Source: Bacillus sp. AFS037270 (GTDB lineage Bacteria; Bacillota; Bacilli; Bacillales_B; DSM-18226). From it: a DNA stretch of 44,559 nucleotides. The stretch lies in assembly GCF_002585305.1 (NCBI RefSeq), contig NZ_NUNF01000044.1, forward strand, positions 64,920 through 109,478, in the 5' to 3' direction. The first letter of the stretch is position 1. Every line of letters begins with the position of its first letter. Positions 1 through 8,338 of the stretch are shown piece by piece. The notes under the pieces were generated by a model. It was not told the DNA's origin. It did not search any database and was given only the letters and a program-made list of their open reading frames with translations. Position numbers and translations under genes: made by a program.

Positions 1-16
1 GCTTGCGCTTTTCTTA

Positions 17-367
17 TTAATCTTGTACAGGGCTGAATTCGTGTACCCATACTCGCATTTGCGGCAGCCACGGCATTCCTGGATGGTAGGAAAGAATAGA
101 TTGTTTATATTCTTCCACCGTGTTGAAGCCCTCGCGGCGGGCATCATCATCTGTCAATTCGCCAAGGCTCTGTGAATATACCTTTTCCACTACGAACTGA
201 CGGCCTTCAAGCGTCATGATTTCGCCTGGGTCGGCATAGCGGCCATTCCGGCGTGTTGCTGTTTTTTCTCCAGCCAATACCTTTTTTACATCTGCTTCCA
301 TAGTTACTAAGCGTTCAATTGAACAAGTTTTTGGTGGTAATGCAGCGTTTTCATTTTGGTTTGTCAT
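17..367 (-). CDS. ASCH domain-containing protein
   Basis: A 116-residue protein. Residues about 20-75 carry the ASCH pattern: a basic helix with LAGEKTATRR (the G-x-K-x-x-x-x-R signature) followed by beta strands around GEIMTLEGRQFVVEKVYSQSLGE would be the small barrel of the fold. ASCH domains are PUA-related and are thought to bind RNA or modified nucleotides; the substrate of this one is unknown. The ATG at 365-367 follows a good AAGGGAGAG site. It reads convergently with nothing and is separated by about 70 bases from the oxidoreductase upstream of it on the same strand, so it may be read with that operon or alone. The length is normal for a single-domain ASCH protein. Family call fairly sure, function not. 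Confidence 0.75.
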   Translation of the reverse strand: MTNQNENAALPPKTCSIERLVTMEADVKKVLAGEKTATRRNGRYADPGEIMTLEGRQFVVEKVYSQSLGELTDDDARREGFNTVEEYKQSILSYHPGMPWLPQMRVWVHEFSPVQD

Positions 368-439
368 TTGAGATTCTCTCCCTTTGTTTTATTTTCCATA
401 TTAACACTTTCTTTATAGTTAAATCCACTGAGAGCACTG

Positions 440-2155
440 TTAAACTACCTGTCCGCCTTTATCGCGGTATTTCAAGATTCCTTCTACCGCACGGTAGGCT
501 AAGGCCCCGACAGTATCTGTTGGATTATAGCCGGAATTATGCGGGAATGCAGATGCACCAATGACAAATAGGTTATCAACATCCCACATTTGCAAGTAAT
601 TATTTACTGCTGAGGTCGCCGGATCTGCCCCCATGATGACTCCGCCAGTATTATGCGTAGATTGATAGGTGGTAATATCATATGGACCTAAATCCTTCAT
701 TGAATCAATATGATCAGCGCCCATTTCCTTTAAGATACTGGCACATTTATCGGCAAGGAATTTAGCCATTTGCCGGTCCTGCTCCTCAAAGTCAAAGGTA
801 ATCCGAATAAGCGGATCGCCAAAGGCATCTTTATAGGTTGGATCAAGGTCGAGAAAGTGACGCTTAAATGGCATAGAAGAACCTTGAGAAGTAACGGATA
901 AAAAGCGATTGGCATATTTAACGGAATTAGCCTTGAATTCCTTACCCCAAGTTGGCTTTCCGCCTGGAACAGGATTGTTTTGAATCGGTCTTAATCCGGT
1001 TTGAGCTAATGAAATCATCCCGCCATGGATGAAATTCACATTACTATGGTCAAAATTGTCACCATTGTAATCGTCACAAACCATTCCTAGTGACCCTGCA
1101 CCTGCAAAGGTACTAAACTCTTTATTATCAAAAAAGCCAACGGCATTCCCTTTAATAACTTGGTAGGCATAATTTTTTCCAATCACACCCGTTCCCGTAT
1201 TCGGGTCATAAGGTTTCCCAATTCCAGACATTAACAGGAGGCGAATGTTATTAAATACATAGCTTGTTACTACCACAATATCAGCCGGCTGCTCAATTTC
1301 CTCACCAGTCGTCACATCTGTATATAAAACACCCGTTGCTTTGTCACCTGTTTTTAAGATCCTTCTTACATTTGAGTGAGTTCTTATTTCAAAGTTCCCT
1401 GTCTTGTTGGCAACTGGGATGACCGTCACAACCGGATCCGCTTTTGCGCCATATTCACAGCCAAAGCGCTCACAATAGCCGCAATATTGACAAGCCGCTC
1501 TTTGGATCCCGTCCGGATTTTTATAGGACTCTGATAGGTTCGCTGATGGCATCATATATGGATGGAGCTTCATATTTTTAGCTGCCTTCTCAAACAACTG
1601 AATGGCAGGTGTCTTTTTCATTGGCGGGGTCGGATATTTATCCGATCGTTTTCCTGAGAGTGGATTTTCTTCTCCCGAAATGCCTGCCGTTTTTTCAAAT
1701 CGGTCGTAATAAGGCTCTAATTGATCGTATGTAATACCCCAATCTTGAAGATTCATGTCGGCGGGAATTTTCTTTTTCCCATACCGTTCAACCGTTTTAC
1801 TATAGATTTCAAAGTCATAAGGCAAAAAGCGAAACGTTTGCCCATTCCAGTGGACTCCGGATCCGCCCAATCCGTCACCAAGTAAAAACGAACCATATTG
1901 CCGCATCGGCAGGGCGCGAATTTTTTCATTGCCTCTGAACGTTATCGTTTCTCTTGATAGGTCCTGCATGAGTTCATAGCGGAGGGCATAGCGCAATTCA
2001 TCATGGACCATAAAGTAATCTTCCGTTTTTCGCTCTTTACCTCTTTCCAATCCTACAACCTTTAATCCTTTTTTAGTAAGTTCTGAGGCAATAATTCCTC
2101 CTGCCCAACCAACTCCCACGATCACAACATCGACTTTTGGCAGCTTTCTGGCCAT
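440..2155 (-). CDS. GMC family oxidoreductase (gluconate 2-dehydrogenase flavoprotein-like)
   Basis: A 571-residue FAD enzyme. The N-terminus has the dinucleotide-binding segment VIVGVGWAGGIIASELTKKG at about residues 11-30, the middle has GDGLGGSGVHWNG typical of the GMC fold, and the C-terminus has the conserved FVIGASAFPHNSGYNPTDTV stretch with the active-site His/Asn region. Four Cys around CQYCGYCERFGC (about residue 220) are typical of the gluconate/2-keto-gluconate dehydrogenase branch. The family oxidises sugars or polyols and passes electrons to the respiratory chain. The gene follows a gluconate-dehydrogenase subunit-3 gene on the same strand, 87 bases away, as is usual for this pair. 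No cytochrome c subunit gene is present, so the electron acceptor is unclear. The true sugar substrate cannot be read from sequence. Confidence 0.85.
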   Translation of the reverse strand: MARKLPKVDVVIVGVGWAGGIIASELTKKGLKVVGLERGKERKTEDYFMVHDELRYALRYELMQDLSRETITFRGNEKIRALPMRQYGSFLLGDGLGGSGVHWNGQTFRFLPYDFEIYSKTVERYGKKKIPADMNLQDWGITYDQLEPYYDRFEKTAGISGEENPLSGKRSDKYPTPPMKKTPAIQLFEKAAKNMKLHPYMMPSANLSESYKNPDGIQRAACQYCGYCERFGCEYGAKADPVVTVIPVANKTGNFEIRTHSNVRRILKTGDKATGVLYTDVTTGEEIEQPADIVVVTSYVFNNIRLLLMSGIGKPYDPNTGTGVIGKNYAYQVIKGNAVGFFDNKEFSTFAGAGSLGMVCDDYNGDNFDHSNVNFIHGGMISLAQTGLRPIQNNPVPGGKPTWGKEFKANSVKYANRFLSVTSQGSSMPFKRHFLDLDPTYKDAFGDPLIRITFDFEEQDRQMAKFLADKCASILKEMGADHIDSMKDLGPYDITTYQSTHNTGGVIMGADPATSAVNNYLQMWDVDNLFVIGASAFPHNSGYNPTDTVGALAYRAVEGILKYRDKGGQVV

Positions 2156-2194
2156 ACTTCCACCTTCTTTTTATAAAAATATTATCAATTCTTA

Positions 2195-2245
2195 GCAGTT
2201 CTAGTGGCTAGCTGCAGCCCCTGAACAGGGCGCTTCCGCTTTTTA
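2195..2245. repeat. Dispersed Bacillus-type short repeat between the two dehydrogenase genes
   Basis: A short GC-richer stretch with CTGCAGCCCCTGAACAGGGC and GCGCTTCCGCTTTTT sits between two co-oriented genes. A related piece (GCAGAAGCGCCTTGAACAGG and GGCACTAGAGCTAG) lies at about 23995-24055, and GCGCTTGCGCTTTT variants lie at both window ends. These look like one dispersed intergenic repeat family. Function unknown; it may fold into a hairpin in the dehydrogenase transcript. Confidence 0.4.
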
Positions 2246-2989
2246 GTGATTCATATGGCTCTTCAGGCTTTGCGGTGCTATCTTTTTAAATTCCTTGTCG
2301 ATAATATCTGAATAAGCCATCTGGCTGCCTGGGTAATTCTTCATCTTCCAGCCATCCATATTTAAATTTCCTCCGTATAATGGATCGCTATAGGCACCTT
2401 CTAATGTGACACTTCGCAGCATTTGGAAAAAACCGCTCGGTGATATCGTTGTCACATTCACTTTATCCTCCTCAAAGTCTTTGAGGATCGCATCCTGTTC
2501 ATCACCATTTAGCTCTGTGAAATCCTTTTTATAGACTGCCATACTGTGGTTTTGCATTTCCCGGATTGCAATATCAAAAATTTCCCTGCGCTTTAACCGG
2601 CCTTGAAAACCCTGCACTTTCTCACCCGGATAAAATGGCGCCTGCATATATTCCCGACCATTAAAGCCCCAATATCCTGCTAATTGATGATCAATAAAAT
2701 AGGCAACACCGAGCGCCTTTGCACCTGGGCCATTATCATCCTCCGGAAATATCCGTTCTGTTGCTGCATCAATTACTTTGAATTGTTCCGGTGTAAAATA
2801 CATGAGCGCTTGATTAAAGTCTTCTGTTTTTGTCTGAGTACTTTTTGTATCAGTAGTTTCCTTTTGATTTCGAGGAATAAGACTGCCGATAATTCCGCCA
2901 ACAGCTAGTCCACCAACTGTAAAACCTGCATTTCGAATAAAATTCCTTCTTGAGACTGATTCTGGATTTTCTTTATTTTCTTCAACCAT
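2243..2989 (-). CDS. Gluconate 2-dehydrogenase subunit 3 family protein (Tat-exported)
   Basis: The ATG at 2987-2989 is preceded by CTGGAGGTG at good spacing, so the longer open frame back to 3028 is not used; this gives 248 residues. The N-terminus reads SRRNFIRNAGFTVGGLAVGG, a twin-arginine signal followed by a hydrophobic core, so the protein is likely exported in folded form with its flavoprotein partner, which has no signal of its own. The central part (FTPEQFKVIDAATERIFPED ... GVAYFIDHQL ... FNGREY) matches the gluconate 2-dehydrogenase subunit 3 family, the small subunit of membrane-bound sugar dehydrogenases. It is the first gene of the pair with the GMC oxidoreductase and is divergent from the spore lipoprotein gene. 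Confidence 0.85.
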   Translation of the reverse strand: MVEENKENPESVSRRNFIRNAGFTVGGLAVGGIIGSLIPRNQKETTDTKSTQTKTEDFNQALMYFTPEQFKVIDAATERIFPEDDNGPGAKALGVAYFIDHQLAGYWGFNGREYMQAPFYPGEKVQGFQGRLKRREIFDIAIREMQNHSMAVYKKDFTELNGDEQDAILKDFEEDKVNVTTISPSGFFQMLRSVTLEGAYSDPLYGGNLNMDGWKMKNYPGSQMAYSDIIDKEFKKIAPQSLKSHMNH

Positions 2990-3130
2990 GGTATACACCT
3001 CCAGATTTTTGTTTTGACAGCCATCCATTAATTACAGCAATATCCTTGCTTTCCCATTATTATGTTCCAAAATAAACCATTCATACTTATAAAAGGAAAG
3101 GAGAAAATGATAAAAAAGGAGGGCACAAAA

Positions 3131-3826
3131 ATGAAAAGATTGTGGAATTTTTACTGTGGACCTATTATTATTGCTTTTCTTGTACTGACTGGATGCTCCG
3201 CGCAGCAAGGGGAACATCAGGTAGATGCTGCAAACCTGCATGATAAGTCATTAAACACAAAAGGAAATGGCCATGTCCATGGGTCAACTGACAATCCAAA
3301 TGTGATCCCAAGTGTAGATCGGGCCAAGAAAACTACAACAAACGCCAAAGGTCAAACGACGAATGGGCTGGGTACGAATGTTTACAGCTTAATTGGAAGC
3401 TCAAGCCTGCATGATGGAGGAATTTCCTCCCATCTAGAATCAAGACTTTCCGGGGCAGGGATTCCGGGGATTAAAGTATTTGTCCTTGACGATACTGTTA
3501 TCCTAGCAAGAGCGCAGGCGGAAACCACTTCAACAAAGTACGATGAAATGCAGCAAAAAGTGTTAACCAACACTTCAGGTTCTTCTGGAAAAGGGAATCT
3601 TGATGGGGTGGACATGTCAAAACTAAATACCGATGATAACTTAGATAAGGCTAAAGATCTAATGACCAAAGCTTTCAACGGCCAAGTTCAAATCTTGACG
3701 ATTACCAACGCAAAGGCCATGCCATTGATTGATGGAATAAAAACTAATATTAAAGCTGATCAGACCAACTATACGAAGCTTGCAGGCGATATAAATACGC
3801 TCATTAAAATGGCCCGTGAGAAATAA
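3131..3826 (+). CDS. YhcN/YlaJ family sporulation lipoprotein
   Basis: The start at 3131 follows a strong AAGGAGG site; the open frame from 3062 has no such site. The 231-residue product begins MKRLWNFYCGPIIIAFLVLTGC: a lipoprotein signal with lipobox LTGC, so the mature protein would be lipid-anchored at Cys. The region after about residue 75 (LIGSSSLHDGGISSHLESRLSGAGIPGIKVFVLDDTVILARA) matches the YhcN/YlaJ spore lipoprotein family, whose members are found in the spore inner membrane or coat and affect germination. It is a monocistronic gene followed at once by a terminator. No sigma-G promoter could be pinned down with confidence. Confidence 0.85.
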   Translation: MKRLWNFYCGPIIIAFLVLTGCSAQQGEHQVDAANLHDKSLNTKGNGHVHGSTDNPNVIPSVDRAKKTTTNAKGQTTNGLGTNVYSLIGSSSLHDGGISSHLESRLSGAGIPGIKVFVLDDTVILARAQAETTSTKYDEMQQKVLTNTSGSSGKGNLDGVDMSKLNTDDNLDKAKDLMTKAFNGQVQILTITNAKAMPLIDGIKTNIKADQTNYTKLAGDINTLIKMAREK

Positions 3827-3828
3827 GC

Positions 3829-3862
3829 AAAAGACCGGAAGATATCCCCGGTCTTTATATAT
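3829..3862. terminator. Bidirectional intrinsic terminator
   Basis: AAAGACCGG and CCGGTCTTT form a stem across 3830-3856 with T-rich flanks on both sides. It ends the lipoprotein gene and, read the other way, overlaps the stop codon of the ABC permease gene. Confidence 0.75.
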
Positions 3863-4652
3863 TTAAATCTCTCTTTTTATAAAAAATATAGGTTACACTT
3901 GTAAAGGCGACAATTAAGAAGAAGGAAAGAACTACAAAGACTGGCTCAACCCCGCCGCCATACATCACATTTTTTGCTTCAAAATATTTAAACGGGCTCA
4001 AATACTTCAAGTTTTTAATACCCTCATTCAAATCGATCGCAACTGACAAGATAAAAGTCAATAGCATCACGCCAGCCGACAAGGATGCCGCCTTCTTCGA
4101 TTTCCTTTTTAAAGCAGAAATCGCACTGCCCATCACCATAAACAGCACCTGCAAGATCAACATTCCCGCCATCAAAATAGTTATATCCCCATTAACGTCC
4201 TCACCCTTGCTGTATTTTGCCACTAGAGCCAACGAGGAAACGAGTGTGACTAGATTGAACACAACAATGTTAAACAAAGCAGCCCCTAATTTAGCGGTAA
4301 TCACTGTTGTTCTCGAAACGGGCTTAACAAATAAAAACTCTGATGTTTTGTCGCGCTCCTCTTTGGCAATAATCCCGGCCCCAAGCATCGCCGCGTGAAT
4401 CGTCGCCATCAATAGCAAGTAGACAAACAGCATGCCATAATAGCCGCTTGCCTTTGACAAATCCAAGCTTCCGACTCCCATAATCACCTGCAGCGATTTG
4501 GGCATATCTTTCATTACGTCATTCATTGATTGTTCAGCTGAATATAAATTTGCATATTTGTTCATCCCCGATAACACCATCAGGAACACGCCAATACTCC
4601 AAAAGATGAGCGATTTACGATGAGACTTTAATTCTTTTAAAAATATATTCAT
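3855..4652 (-). CDS. ABC transporter permease (ABC-2 type), second copy
   Basis: A 265-residue membrane protein with about six hydrophobic segments (near residues 15-35, 70-100, 130-150, 165-185, 195-215 and 235-258). The cytoplasmic motif KEERDKTSEFLFVKPVSRT between the second and third segments is shared with the neighbouring permease (KEAREKTADFLLTKPVTRT), and both proteins have 265 residues, so the two are paralogues that probably form the membrane heterodimer of one exporter. It is the last gene of the TetR-ATPase-permease-permease operon, 14 bases after the preceding permease. The substrate is unknown; drug, peptide or lipid export are all possible for this family. Confidence 0.85.
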   Translation of the reverse strand: MNIFLKELKSHRKSLIFWSIGVFLMVLSGMNKYANLYSAEQSMNDVMKDMPKSLQVIMGVGSLDLSKASGYYGMLFVYLLLMATIHAAMLGAGIIAKEERDKTSEFLFVKPVSRTTVITAKLGAALFNIVVFNLVTLVSSLALVAKYSKGEDVNGDITILMAGMLILQVLFMVMGSAISALKRKSKKAASLSAGVMLLTFILSVAIDLNEGIKNLKYLSPFKYFEAKNVMYGGGVEPVFVVLSFFLIVAFTSVTYIFYKKRDLNI

Positions 4653-4666
4653 AATCGAATCCCTCC

Positions 4667-5464
4667 CTAGACCGCATGAATATCCCTTTTCGTATATATA
4701 AAATAACTTGCCGCAATCGCCGCAGCGACAATAACTGCACCTGCAATGAGAAACGATCCTTCATAGTTTGAGTGTTTGATGATATACGTATTATCAAAGT
4801 ATTTAAACGGGGAAATATAGCGTTTTACATCATCACCGGATGTCTCACTAATTACGCCTAAAAAGTAAAACGCAAAGACCGTTGCTAATGACACTGTTAA
4901 GACTGACTTGATTTTTGGAATGATTACAGAAAAGAGGATACCGATAGCTAAAAAGATTAATTGGATAAAAAACATCGTTAACGACAGCATCACGAACTTT
5001 TGAGCACTATAATCCACCGTTTTCACCTGCGAAGCAATTATATTAGCAGCAACTAAATAGACTACATTTGTAATCAATAGAGACGTGAATGCCGCGAGTA
5101 GCTTGCTCGTCAGAATTTGCGTGCGGGTAACCGGCTTTGTTAACAGGAAGTCCGCCGTTTTTTCGCGCGCCTCTTTACTGACAATCGCTGTGCCCAGATT
5201 CATGGCCTGAATGGCCGCACAAAGGGTAGTAAACGTCAATGCATAGCTATAGAATCCTAATATCGTAAAAATATTTTCCAAATTAAGTCCAATCGCCTTT
5301 CTCATCGCCAAAGGATAGCCTGCCAGCAATTTTTTGAACTCATCAGCATCTTTTGCAAAGGAGGGGAACATGGATAAGAATAGCAATGCCACCATGATTA
5401 ACGAAAAGGTCCAGATCATTGTTGACTTCCGATATGCTTTTAGCTCATGAAAAAATATATTCAT
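4667..5464 (-). CDS. ABC transporter permease (ABC-2 type), first copy
   Basis: A 265-residue ABC-2 type permease with an N-terminal anchor (about residues 15-35), then five more hydrophobic segments, ending in a short basic tail (YTKRDIHAV). The loop KEAREKTADFLLTKPVTRTQ is the family's conserved cytoplasmic stretch. It starts 6 bases after the stop of the ATPase gene, so the two are translated together. Its partner downstream has equal length and the same motif. The two permeases arose by tandem duplication and have since diverged strongly. No substrate can be named. Confidence 0.85.
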   Translation of the reverse strand: MNIFFHELKAYRKSTMIWTFSLIMVALLFLSMFPSFAKDADEFKKLLAGYPLAMRKAIGLNLENIFTILGFYSYALTFTTLCAAIQAMNLGTAIVSKEAREKTADFLLTKPVTRTQILTSKLLAAFTSLLITNVVYLVAANIIASQVKTVDYSAQKFVMLSLTMFFIQLIFLAIGILFSVIIPKIKSVLTVSLATVFAFYFLGVISETSGDDVKRYISPFKYFDNTYIIKHSNYEGSFLIAGAVIVAAAIAASYFIYTKRDIHAV

Positions 5465-5470
5465 AGTTTC

Positions 5471-6355
5471 TTAAGCCTCCTTTTCGTAGTAATGCATAAA
5501 GATCTCCTCAAGGTCGGGTTCCTCAATCCACAAATTGGTGACCTCAATTTCGGCAATCTTCCTCAGTACTGTATTGATATTTCCCTTAAATAAAAAGCTC
5601 GTTATATTTCCTTTTACTTCCAAATTATTAACACCATCGATAATGAAATAATTAGGATCTAGGCCCATTTTGGTCTCCACTTTAAACTTTTTATAGTTAT
5701 TTTCTTGTAAGGTACTTATTTTTTCAACGGTAACGATCTTGCCCTCTTTGATAATTGCCACTCGATTGCATAGTCTTTGAACCTCGCTCAAAATATGCGA
5801 TGAAAAAAGAATCGTAGCGCCCTTTTTATTTTCCTCCTCCAGCAATTCAAAGAATTTTTGCTGCATCAACGGATCCAGCCCACTTGTCGGTTCATCTAGG
5901 ATGATTAGCTTTGGTTCATGAAGCAGGCCTTGAACAATGCCGACCTTCTTTTTATTTCCCAGGGAGAGATCATCAATCTTTTTATTTAAATCAAGATCCA
6001 TAATTTCCGCTAACTCTTTGATTCTCTTACTGCAGTCCTTCTTGTAAAAGCTGGCGGAGTATTTTAAAAGATCTTTAACTTTCATATTGTCATAGTAAAA
6101 AACTTCAGAAGGCAGGTAACCAATTTCTTTTTTAATTTCCGGCGCAAATTGAATGCAATCTTTACCAAAAATCGTTGCACTGCCGCTCGTTGGATAAATC
6201 AACGAAAGCAGTGTGCGGATAGTGGTAGATTTACCAGCACCATTCGGCCCGATAAACCCGAAAATTTCCCCTTGTTCCACATGAAAGCTGATATCCGTAA
6301 TCCCCCTTGACTTGCCGTACGTCTTTGTAAGGTTGTTAATTTCAATTACATTCAT
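5471..6355 (-). CDS. ABC transporter ATP-binding protein
   Basis: A 294-residue ATPase with Walker A GPNGAGKSTTIRTLL near residue 37, a signature segment LSLGNKKKVGIVQGL near 136 (a slightly unusual LSLGN in place of LSGGQ), Walker B LIILDEPTSGLDP near 155, and the switch His in FSSHILSEVQ. The C-terminal third is the variable extension common in drug or lantibiotic exporters of the DrrA/BcrA/CcmA group. It energises the two permeases that follow within 6 and 14 bases. The order TetR regulator, ATPase, permeases on one strand points to an exporter induced by its own substrate. Confidence 0.9.
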   Translation of the reverse strand: MNVIEINNLTKTYGKSRGITDISFHVEQGEIFGFIGPNGAGKSTTIRTLLSLIYPTSGSATIFGKDCIQFAPEIKKEIGYLPSEVFYYDNMKVKDLLKYSASFYKKDCSKRIKELAEIMDLDLNKKIDDLSLGNKKKVGIVQGLLHEPKLIILDEPTSGLDPLMQQKFFELLEEENKKGATILFSSHILSEVQRLCNRVAIIKEGKIVTVEKISTLQENNYKKFKVETKMGLDPNYFIIDGVNNLEVKGNITSFLFKGNINTVLRKIAEIEVTNLWIEEPDLEEIFMHYYEKEA

Positions 6356-6368
6356 GTTTCCTGCCCCC

Positions 6369-6992
6369 TTATTTATAAAACACTTTTGTTAATACCTCGA
6401 AGTATTGCTCTGCTTCCAACTGGATGGCTGGATAGTTGATTTCGTGGTTCGGTGATAGCTTAGCTTTAGCAAGCGCTTCTTCACTCAATTTTTCGAACGT
6501 CCAGGTAATAATTTTTAAGATTTTTTGGATGTCGATATCGTCTCTGAATTTGCTAAAATCGATTCCCTCATAAATCCTCCCAATGTTAATTTCATTTAGT
6601 TCTTTTACCTTTTTCTCTATTTCCACTTTGATATCCACGGCATCATCCATAAAGGCTTCCTCAATGAATTTAAAGATGTCGGGATATTTCGCGAGGAGAT
6701 CCATTTTAATTAAGACTGCCTTCCTTATTCGTTTGAAAAAATCGGTCTCTGTAAGGTCGACTTTTTTGTAGAAGTCATCGGTAATGATTTGGATACAATG
6801 GTCAAATAAGAATAAGAACATTTGCTTCTTGTTTTTAAAATAATGGAAAAGTATTCCCTTTGAGATTTCGGCTTCTTTAACGATTTCATTTGTCGAGGCC
6901 TTATCATATCCTTTCTGGGCGAATTCCTTTATGGCAGCATTTATAATTCGATCTTGTTTGTCCGTATCTAAGTTGAGAAATTTTGCGAACAC
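6369..6992 (-). CDS. TetR/AcrR family transcriptional regulator
   Basis: A 207-residue regulator. Residues about 10-55 form the TetR DNA-binding domain: AAIKEFAQKGYDKASTNEIVKEAEISKGILFHYFKNKKQMF is the usual helix-turn-helix with the KGxLxxHFxxK ending. The rest is an all-helical ligand-binding domain with no assignable ligand. The start is GTG at 6990-6992, preceded by AAAGGAGGG at 8 bases. It is the first gene of the exporter operon, 13 bases before the ATPase, and very likely represses its own promoter through the paired palindromes upstream. Confidence 0.9.
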   Translation of the reverse strand: MFAKFLNLDTDKQDRIINAAIKEFAQKGYDKASTNEIVKEAEISKGILFHYFKNKKQMFLFLFDHCIQIITDDFYKKVDLTETDFFKRIRKAVLIKMDLLAKYPDIFKFIEEAFMDDAVDIKVEIEKKVKELNEINIGRIYEGIDFSKFRDDIDIQKILKIITWTFEKLSEEALAKAKLSPNHEINYPAIQLEAEQYFEVLTKVFYK

Positions 6993-7016
6993 TGGTGCAG
7001 CCCTCCTTTTAGTTTG

Positions 7017-7069
7017 TTGACCACATCAGTCAATGGAGTCATTATAATCCCGTTGACTACTTTGGTCAA
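7017..7069 (-). promoter_or_regulatory. Promoter with two TetR-type operators
   Basis: Read on the minus strand: -35 TTGACC (7064-7069), 17-base spacer, -10 TATAAT (7041-7046), a near-ideal vegetative promoter. Two palindromes of the form TTGAC-N7-GTCAA lie at 7053-7069 and 7017-7033, centres 36 bases apart. The first covers the -35 box, the second lies at the expected transcription start. This is the layout of a self-repressed TetR operon; that the neighbouring TetR protein binds here is inference. Confidence 0.75.
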
Positions 7070-7272
7070 TAGGGGACAACCTATATTTTTTACAAAAATA
7101 TGAAATTGATACAGCAGGGGATAGTTTAGGCCATTTGGATGTGTTACGATGCAGGTAGATTTGAGGGAGGTGTTTGATATTTGTATTAAAAGTCGTGATC
7201 CGTCTTTGAAGTTAGAAGGGCTGGTATCCGCTCAAAGGCCGGCTTCCTGCAGGACATCCTATTCTGCCTGTT

Positions 7273-8145
7273 TTGGCAGGTAAACAGACTTCGGTTGAAG
7301 CCGGGATTGGCGGGGAAGACCGGGTTGCTGAAGTTCTCCGCAAGGTCTCCTTTTCATTTGAACATTTCCATGATTTGTCCCCTTCTTCTGATGAAAATTT
7401 TCAAATGGATACGTTTACGCTGAATCCTTGGTTTGGAGTAGTGTTGGAGGTTAAAAATATTGGCGGGAGTCTGGAGTTTAAAGATAACCCTCCACAGTTG
7501 ATTAGAACCCGGGAGGATGGGCATAAGGATGGGTTTGAGAGTCCGGTAGTTCAACTAAAACGTAATTGTAATTTAATTGTTGATTGGCTAAATTACCATG
7601 GCCTTAAGCTTCCCATTTATGGCGCCATTGTTTTGGCTTATCCAAAGCAAATTGTCGCTGTTCCCCCTGCAAACACAAAACTAATGTTCCCCAACATGAT
7701 TTCCTCGTTTATTAATAGTATCCCACGGCAAGAAAGGAAGTTGGATGTTGCTGCCTTTCAATGGCTATCCGATAAATTGTTGAAGAGTCACCAGCCTTTT
7801 ATTCCCAAACCAATTTGTGAGTCTTATAAACTTCCATTTAGTGATTTCCAAAATGGGGTGAGGTGCGTTGTGTGCGGCCGGTTAGGAATGATTAAATTGC
7901 CACGCACCTGGGTTTGTCCTTTCTGTAAGGCCATGGATTATCTAGCACATGAGCGGGCATTACGGGAGTGGTTTTTGATTTATAAGAGGAGTATAACAAA
8001 TAGGGAGTGTAGAGAGTTTTTGGGGGTTGAGGATATTCATACTGCTAAACGCATTTTAAAAAGTATGAATTGGGAGTACGAAGGGACGTTTAGAAATCGA
8101 TCTTATATCATGGATCTTAATAACAAAAATATTAAGCGGATTTGA
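7273..8145 (+). CDS. NERD domain-containing protein, N-terminus apparently frameshifted
   Basis: The open part encodes 290 residues from a TTG. The segment VEAGIGGEDRVAEVLRKVSF followed by DTFTLNPWFGVVLEVKNIGG is the nuclease-related NERD domain (the VLEVKN strand carries the expected acidic/Lys residues). A zinc-ribbon-like CVVCGRLGMIKLPRTWVCPFC follows near residue 200. The TTG has no ribosome binding site. Upstream, after GAGGGAGG at 7163-7170, another frame reads ICIKSRDPSLKLEGLVSAQR, which resembles the usual NERD N-terminus, and the main frame is open back to 7216 with RLPAGHPILPVLAGKQ. One extra base near 7239 would explain both. The gene may therefore be inactive or the base an error. 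NERD proteins are thought to act on DNA; the exact role is unknown. Confidence 0.7.
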   Translation: MAGKQTSVEAGIGGEDRVAEVLRKVSFSFEHFHDLSPSSDENFQMDTFTLNPWFGVVLEVKNIGGSLEFKDNPPQLIRTREDGHKDGFESPVVQLKRNCNLIVDWLNYHGLKLPIYGAIVLAYPKQIVAVPPANTKLMFPNMISSFINSIPRQERKLDVAAFQWLSDKLLKSHQPFIPKPICESYKLPFSDFQNGVRCVVCGRLGMIKLPRTWVCPFCKAMDYLAHERALREWFLIYKRSITNRECREFLGVEDIHTAKRILKSMNWEYEGTFRNRSYIMDLNNKNIKRI

Positions 8146-8157
8146 CTTGAAGAGAGA

Positions 8158-8245
8158 TTAGTGGCGCCAGTAACTCGGTGTTAACCGCCACTAACTTAGC
8201 TTCTTCCGCCACTTATTTAGGCTATCCGCCAGTAAACTTTTTCAA
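8158..8245. repeat. Four short CGCCA-headed direct repeats
   Basis: Four units of 20-21 bases begin with CGCCA at about 8166, 8186, 8207 and 8227, with loosely conserved AGTAAC/CTAAC/CTTAT tails. The first units also form an inverted pair, TTAGTGGCG (8158-8166) and CGCCACTAA (8186-8194). It lies between the NERD and pepT genes. It resembles a dispersed intergenic repeat rather than a gene. Confidence 0.45.
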
Positions 8246-8338
8246 AGACATACACAAACTTCAAAGTATGTGTAACCCCACCCCCAAAGTGATATGATAT
8301 TCATGATTACATACTCAAAAAAAGGGAGTGCAGCAAAG

